Shown here piece by piece: positions 38,601 through 46,563 of a DNA stretch of 64,000 nucleotides. The DNA is taken from NCBI GenBank assembly GCA_964030475.1, contig CAXIPT010000002.1:4625523-4689522 (forward strand), given 5' to 3'. The notes beneath the pieces were generated by a model. The model saw only the letters and a list, made by a program, of their open reading frames with translations, ran no database searches and was not told where the DNA came from. This DNA is from Tethya wilhelma. Its lineage: Eukaryota > Porifera > Demospongiae > Tethyida > Tethyidae. Made by a program: the position numbers and the translations under genes. The first letter of the stretch is position 1. Each line of letters begins with the position of its first letter.

Positions 38601-41600
38601 AGCGTTAACCGCAGGTAATCGATTAATGGAGAGCACAACATCTATAGAATTAGTTTGTCAGACCAAATTTTTTCTAGTGAACACTATATTAGAACAAAAA
38701 AAAAGAAATTGTCACACAATCATTTACAACAGGCACTGACGAGAAGGTGCTTCCTTTGGTTCAATAATGCGAAAGTAATGCACTCTCCACTATCTAGTAC
38801 TGTCGATCCTTACAACAAGAACACGTGTAGTCTTTAGAAACTTCTAGAACTAACTGTTACGTCAGACTATATAATAGTGTACTTGTAGCTGATTCTTGTT
38901 AGTCTAACCTCGTGGTCTATATACTGTCAATACGTTGTGCTGTTAACTATTGAACTGTTATACAGTGTACTCGTCGCTACGCTATTCCTAGCTAACTCCG
39001 CCAACAGGTTATGGGCCCAGGATGGCTACGGGTACGGATGTGAAGACAGTCACCATAGCTTCACTAAACGGGTCTAACTACCCTACTTGGAAGCTACAAT
39101 GTCGTATGGCCTTAGTTCGAGAAGGCCTTTGGGGAATAGTCAACGGAACAGAGGCAGCGCCAGCAGAAGGAGCATCGGCTGATTGCCGAGCAAAGTTCCT
39201 AACTAGAAAGGATCGTGCTCTCTCTACAATAGTGTTGTCAATTGATACCTCTCTCTACTACTTGATTGGTGATGAGCCCACTGACCCTGTGGAAGTCTGG
39301 AAGAAGCTACAAAACCAATTCCAGAAAAAGTCATGGGCGAACAAGCTGGCCCTACGGCGTAAGTTGCAACCACTTCAGTTGAGAGATGGAGGATCGCTTC
39401 AAAAACATATCAAAACGATGACTGAACTCTTCAATGAACTTGCAGTTGTTGGGGATGTGATTAATGATGAAGATCGTGTTGTATATTTGCTAGCAAGCCT
39501 GCCCGACTCATTTAGCGGAATTGTCACTGCACTAGAGGCGAGTGAGGAGGTTCTAAAGATGGAAGTAGTCATAGAGAGACTACTGTACACTGAAAAGAAA
39601 CAAAAGGAGAAATCGAGTATTCACAAAGAAGAAGTGGTGATGCCTGCCAAAGAAACGTTCAAAGGTTCAGGACCACGGTGTTATCAATGTAGGAGGTTTG
39701 GACACATTCAGAGAAACTGCCCTGAACGTGGCAAATCTGATGAAGCAGAGAAAAGGTTCAAATCCAAGAAGGTCGGTCTAGTTACCCGACATGTTCTCCA
39801 TGCTGGTGAGTCTACACAGCAATTGGTGATAGACTCAGGTGCTACTTGTCACATTAGCAATGCTAAGGAGCTGTTTGTAGAGTTTCAAGCCCTGTCAAAG
39901 TCTCAAGAAGTCACTCTAGGTGATGGTCGAACTGTTGAAGCTATAGGGACTGGTATAGTTGAAACTACCTGGTGGAAAGTCTGTGATTCGGAGTCTCAGT
40001 GATGTTCTGTATGTGCCTGGTCTGGCATATAATTTATTGAGTGTATCAAAGGTGAAAGAACAGGGAAAAGAAGTCGTTTTTGATGAGATGCAGGGACAGA
40101 TTTGGGATGAAGAAGGTGAACTGATTGCTGTTGCATCCAAGACAGGAAGTCTCTACTATCTCAATTGTGAATCCTTGGTTAGTGAAGTCTACACAACCAG
40201 CAATCAGAAGACCAAAGAAAGTCTGTGGCATCGTAGATTCGGACACTTAGGTGAACGAGGACTGCATCAATTCGCTACTTGTGAGCTAGTACATGGATTC
40301 GACTATGATGTGTCTAAGGAGATTGAGTTTTGTGAATCGTGTGTCAGTGGAAAGATTCAGCGCAAGCCGTTTGACAAGACTGGTCGAGAACGAGCTAGTG
40401 AGCCTCTAGGACTGATCCACAGCGATGTGTGTGGAAAGATCAACTCACCATCTCATGCCAATGCAGAGTACTTTGTAACCTTCATCGATGACGTGACACA
40501 CTACGTGTGGATTTATGTGTTGAAACACAAGCATGAGGTGTTCCAAACGTTTACAGAGTGGAAGTGCCTGGTTGAAAAGCTCTCTGGTCACAAGGTGAAG
40601 ATACTGCGGACCGATAATGGAGGTGAGTTCACCTCAAATGAGATAGAAACCAATGAGCAAGGTGAAACAGAAACAGTTGTTTTAGATGCTCCAACACAAG
40701 ACCGAAGTCAAACTGCTCAAAGGAAATCTACTCGAGAATCAAGACCACCCGACTATAATGGAGTACAAACGTACTTGCATACAACCGAGATTCAGAAGAA
40801 GCCTAGATCAGTTACAGAGGCTCTAAGTTGTACTGAGAAGGAGCAATGGAAATCTGCCATGCAAAGTGAGATAGACTCACTTCATCAAAATGAAGTTTGG
40901 AATCTTGTTGAATTGCCTCTGGATCGTACTGCTATCGGAAGCAAATGGGTCTTCAAGAAATAGATCAATGCTGATGGATCACTTGAAAGGTACAAAGCCC
41001 GCTTAGTTGCCCAAAGGTTTTCTCAACGTCAAGGTCTGGATTATGACGAAACATTTAGTCCAGTCATCAGATTTGAGTCATTTCGAAGTCTTGTCGCCAC
41101 TGCAGTTCAGAAAGGTCTGAAACTACATCAGCTCGACATCACTGCTGCCTTTCTGAATGGAAAACTTGACGAAGAAATCTTTATGAAACAATCGGAAGGT
41201 TTTGTCGAGGAAGGTAAAGAAAATCTTGTCTGCAAATTGAATCAAAGCTTGTATGGACTCAAACAAGCCCCGAGATGTTGGAACAGTACTCTTGATCGGC
41301 ATCTTAGAAGCATGGGCTTCGTGCAATCGTCTCACGACCCATGTCTGTACATTGCAGCTGAAGGTGAAACATGCCTGATTGGAGTGTACGTTGATGATTT
41401 TGTGATTGCTAGTGCAACTTCAAGGAGAATTGAAGAGGTGAAGCAAGGTCTAGCAAAAGAATTTGATGTGAAGGATCTTGGTGTGCTCAACTATTTCTTG
41501 GGTGTTCAAATTATCCAAGATCAAGATTCTGTGTGGATTGGCCAACCTGGTTTTACCGAGAATGTTCTCAAGAAGCATAGCATGGAGAGTGCTAAATCCG

Positions 41601-44600
41601 TCAAAACACCAGTTGATGTGAATTCAAAGCTACTCGCAGCAACAGAAGAGAGTGAACTGATTGATCAAACATTGTATCAGTCAGTTGTTGGTAGCTTGCT
41701 CTACTTATCTACTAGAATACGTCCGGACATTGCGTTTGCTGTTAACAATGTCTCTCATTTTTGTGCGAAACCAACAAAGCAACACTGGACTTGGTGCAGG
41801 TGACACTTTTACTCCAGTGTACACCTAGTACCAGCATTGAATTCATTTTGTAGCAGTTCCTTCTCAAACTGTAGTTAGTTACGCGCGTTTTGCACGTGCA
41901 AACGCCTGAGGGTCAAAGTTCATTGATCAAGCGCTAGGTTTGACTTCGATCAAAGGATCAAGGACAATTTTTACTGTAGATCAAGCGATCAAGGCGACTT
42001 TTAGTGGATCAAGACTCTTGATCCCGGTCGCAAACGGAACCATACACGGAGTGGGAGTGACTACCCCTTGAGCTAAAAGAACCATCAGACTCTGGATAGA
42101 TCTTAGCATAGATATAGTATAGCAGGGGTATTGTCTATGATCTTAGCTACTGAGTCGTCTGACATAATATAGCTAGGCCGCAGAGATGAGAAGACGACTC
42201 ATGAAGTGTTAATCTTGAAATTAGAAAGCCACTGACAGTAGTACAGCATGGCCTGGGTATACTATATATATATATATTATAACCAAGAGAGTAGTGACTT
42301 CGACTGAGACCTTGGCACTGGCTGAGAATTTATGATAGTCACTGAGGTGCCATGCCACAGCGTAGGGATGAGGCAGCAGGAAACTATTGTAGGGTAATCA
42401 GAGTGATTAATATACAAGTACAAAAAACATTAGAAATGTAATGCAAACATAGGAATGGCCAAATCGTAAAAAAGTGAGCAAACAAGATAGAAATGGTTGT
42501 CAGATTGAGCGAGTTCATTTCACTGTGTCACCTATATATGTTCATATCCCTAGCTCAATGACATTGTAGACACAGCGCTTAATCTGACAACCATTTCTAT
42601 CTTGTTTGCTCACTTTTTTACGATTTGGCCATTCCTATGTTTGCATTACATTTCTAATGTTTTTTGTACTTGTTTGTTGTATTTTTTTGAATAATTATTT
42701 ATAATACCAGTTGAATATAGTCGTTAGCCTGAGCAGAGAACTTGCAATGCCAACACTGAACCTAGTCTCACGGGCCAGACTACACTGAACCCTACAGTAC
42801 TGAGTCATGCCTTTCAGACAGCTGAAACTCTGAAATCCCAAGCTGAATGTGATTTATGTCAATTATATGTGTGTCTTGTTAGCTACAGATAACTTCCCTA
42901 CTGAAGAACTGAACACAGAGGACAGAACTTGGGACACTGTATGTTTGCAAAAGATTCCAAATAACGCACACTTGGATATGGAAAGGGTCGTTAAGCTAGC
43001 TTATGAATAATGCATGATTTAGAAAATAATGGCCGCCATATGGAGAAGGCGCTTTTCGCCTTGTATCTAGCGACTCAATGAGAGACACAAAAAACCGATG
43101 GCAAAAGCGATTGAAGACAAAGAAACCAAGTTTGTTCGTTCAAGAATTAGCTTCTAAAAGTGAATGGTCTTTGAGATATGGCGTGAGAAGATAGAAGAAG
43201 AATAAGAAGAAGATGGAGAAAATTGGAGGTTTGGCATATTTTAGTTTGGTACTTCAGCGATGGTTTTAGGCCATGTTTTTGGGCTCATTAGAGAGAGAAA
43301 GAGCTAAATAGTAGCTTGAGAAGCCTTTTAGTGTCAAGTGCTCAGTTTTTGCGGAGTTATTCGCGTGAATATTTGTATTGCGCTAACGGGCCATCCGTGC
43401 CATTCCTATGTACCCAGTACTACCGTACTGGGAATAAACAACGACTAAGTCCAAACCAACAGCTTCAGCTTCTCTTGATAGCCGGATGATAGAGCCTCAC
43501 AATCATGCACTGGGCCAGTGGCATGTACAGTACTCGACACTGAAATTAACAGTTAGGAAGGTCAAAGGTGAGATTACTGGAATGACATGTGACAGCACTG
43601 GAGCGATACGTGACAGCATTGGAGCGATACGCGACAGTGTACTGGAGTGATACGCGACCTCCAGGGCCACCGTAGGTTCATTCTGGTATGTCAAGCAGTG
43701 CGACTCCAGGCAGAAAGGAAAGCTCTGGAGAACTAGTGACAAAGAGTAGAAAGCTATTTGATGAGAGAAAGGAAAATAGTAGTGATGATGAAAATGATGA
43801 TCCGAGTAGAGTCTGAAAGAAATGAAGGAACTACTACAAGTGCTCTGTACTAAGGTGGATCGAAATGAGAGATGTCTTAAGGAGCTTCAAAGCATGCAGC
43901 ATTCAAGGTATGTGTTTAAAGGGGTGTTTGTCTTACTTTGCTACAACTTCATAACAATATATGTTGACCTGTCAAGGGAAAACGTGCCGGTTAGGAAAGT
44001 CTGCGAATTTTGAGTTAGCTATTCCAGGTATATCTAGGCCTTCCCAGGAAGCGCATAACTAAATTTGATGCCCATAGCTCAAGTAGTTTTACAGATACAA
44101 CTCTTGCAAGCAGCCCTGCCTCCACTCGTGGCTTCCTAGAAAAACGGTTGTAAAGTTGTTGCTAGGTAAACTATGGGCAGTCCGTATACTCTCCGTATCA
44201 TAATTAGATCATGTACAATACATGCTGAATATTACCACAGCCAGCCACGTGGGGGCTAAAATTATTTAGTTAGAAGCTAGTAGCTAGGAAAGAAGACCCA
44301 GGAGACAGCTAATCGACTCTTGGAGGTAATTGCTTGTCAGTAATGAGATAGATTCTAGGTACAGTAAGTTCCAAGAACTAATCTAAGCCTCAAAATAACC
44401 TGTAGGCGATAGCCATACAGGGAGAGGCAATATCCACAAGTAGAAAGCTACTATATGAAAGCGCTTGGATTAGACAAGCGTGTACAAAGCTTTGGCTTGC
44501 CTTTCTGTCTATGTGCTGTAGCAAAATTTTGAGATTAGTCAGCTTATAAGTCAAAGAAAACACCAAATAAAAATTCATTTTTAGTGGCAGCTGCCTTGCT

Positions 44601-46495
44601 CATAAATATTCGCTACGGTTTGTTGCACAGCATAGCAACTGTCCTCCGTGTTAGCAACTAAGTAAAAATGAACGAGGCTGACATTGCTGTCTATATCTCT
44701 GCAACAGAAGCAGCTCCACCCCTCAAATTTTGCATGGAGCATGCTGAGATGTAGCGCAGCACATCCGTGCAAGAAAACAATTTTCGCGCAAAAACGCGAA
44801 ACTAAAACTGCATTTTACTCCAAAAACAATAATTTCCTAACCGGCACATTTTCCCTTGACAGGTCACATATACATGTACATTTCATATATTAGCTCATCT
44901 GGTTCTGATACTTCATCATGTAAGAAACGAGTGATTCCTTTACCTGTTCGTGTAAGTTAATTATCACATATTATAGCTACACGTGTGTGTAGTCTTTAAT
45001 ATGTTCATGTTGTACATGTTTATCTAGCAAGAGGTTTGAAAAGTGTACAAGGCTCTTGTGGACTCGGAAGATAATCATTTTGAGGGCTGGCGCTTGGAAG
45101 AAGGGTATATGCACTGTGAAATAATTGTAAGACTTGCTAACATAAATCTACTTTGCATTATGTAAATATAGAGAATCGATAAAGTGTGATGAAAACCAGC
45201 TAGTTATTACAAGACTTGTCAAAGAAGTAAAGGGACTTAATCCAAAGTTTCAAGGTGTTGATATTCTTGGTAAGTTCCATGTGCGTGTGTACAGTTCATT
45301 GAGTAACAATTCAAAATTTATAATACTTCTACAGAAGCAGCATACCGATTTTACAAATCCAAATGTGAAGAAGAATCACTTAGACGAAATGGAAAGGCAG
45401 AGAGCAACAAAATACACGGAAGACATTACGAGCGAATTGCTAGGGTAATTTTTAGATAACTCTCTTATGTGCATGCATGGGTATGTAATCATATATACTT
45501 TTATTCTGCATTAAGTTTGTTAGTGATCAATATATGGAATGCACGTGATTATTATTAGGTATTATTTGTACTTCATACATGTAGAAACGAAAAGAACGAG
45601 AAGCTATAATCCAGAAAAATCCAAAGCTAAATGATGAGCAGCGTTCCAAGTAGCTCTAAGTCATGACTAATGAATTTATGTCTTCAGAAGAAAGTGGTGA
45701 GGATGATACGATTCAAGTACACCCTATTCCCTGGAGATCTGATCTTGTTGATCTAATTTTTGTAAAGATCCATACATATATAAGCAATCACAAATCTCCT
45801 CAGGCCCTGCGTCATATGAAGGCAAGGAGTGTGCAGGGGCGGATCCAGGGGGGGGGTTACTGGGGTTGCAACCCCCCCAAAACGAGTCAACTGCGTTGGA
45901 AATTTGTCTACTCACGCTCAGCTAAATTATGCAATAAGTTGTTTCTACTGCCGCTGAAGCTTAGTTTATAGGCAGAAATAAATATTTCTAGCGTTTTAGT
46001 GCCAGCCTCAAAGCCTGGACGGCTACGTGGATACTTACCTCGCTTGGAAATCGCTGCCAACGGTGTACATTGAACTAAATGGGCGTGGCTACGTTAATTA
46101 GTAGGCGTGGCTCCCAAAAATTTTCGGCGCGCTTTGCGCGCAATATTTACAACCCCAGTAATCTTAGAATCCTGGATCCGCCCCTGAGTGTGGGATCTCC
46201 ATCTAGCTGTCCGCTTCCTAAATTGGACGATGTTCCTGAATGGTCTATTAGTATGACCGATTGACTGATCAAAAGTAACGAGCTGAGTAAAAATCCAACT
46301 GTACAATCAATATTTATTATTGTTATGCTTTCACTTAAATCTGTATTGCGTGATCAAGCCTGTTGTGTCAAAATTTAAGTGTTCATGCATTCTATTGATT
46401 TTGTTATTCAGTGCAGTATGATCATGCACATCCCATGGCCATGGCCAGTTGTTTATTATTAGCAACTTGCATTATGTGTTCTGTTTAATCATTGN

Positions 46496-46563
<68 letters not shown>

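Larger units (their letters stand above)
43689..46264 (+). pseudogene. multi-exon gene of a transposon-associated metazoan family, disabled
   Basis: Exon-like pieces with splice signals: 43689-43918, about 44892-44952, 45030-45105, 45173-45270, 45334-45444 and 45585-46264. Recognisable text includes KKRVIPLPVR, YKALVDSEDNHFEGWRLEEG, YYERIAR-type basic segments, and a C-terminal FMSSEESGEDDTIQVHPIPW acidic motif, which I associate with anonymous repeat-derived proteins of sponges and cnidarians. Disabling changes: a stop at about 43826, TGA in the third piece (QEV-stop-KVYKAL), TAG and TAA at 45651-45659, and two inserted elements (43975-44866 in an intron, 45834-46186 in the last exon). Function unknown. 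Confidence 0.5.

Noticed and set aside
38432..38840. THAP-like fragment near the N at 38571
   Set aside because: Only scattered residues fit and the required Cys/His set is not there.
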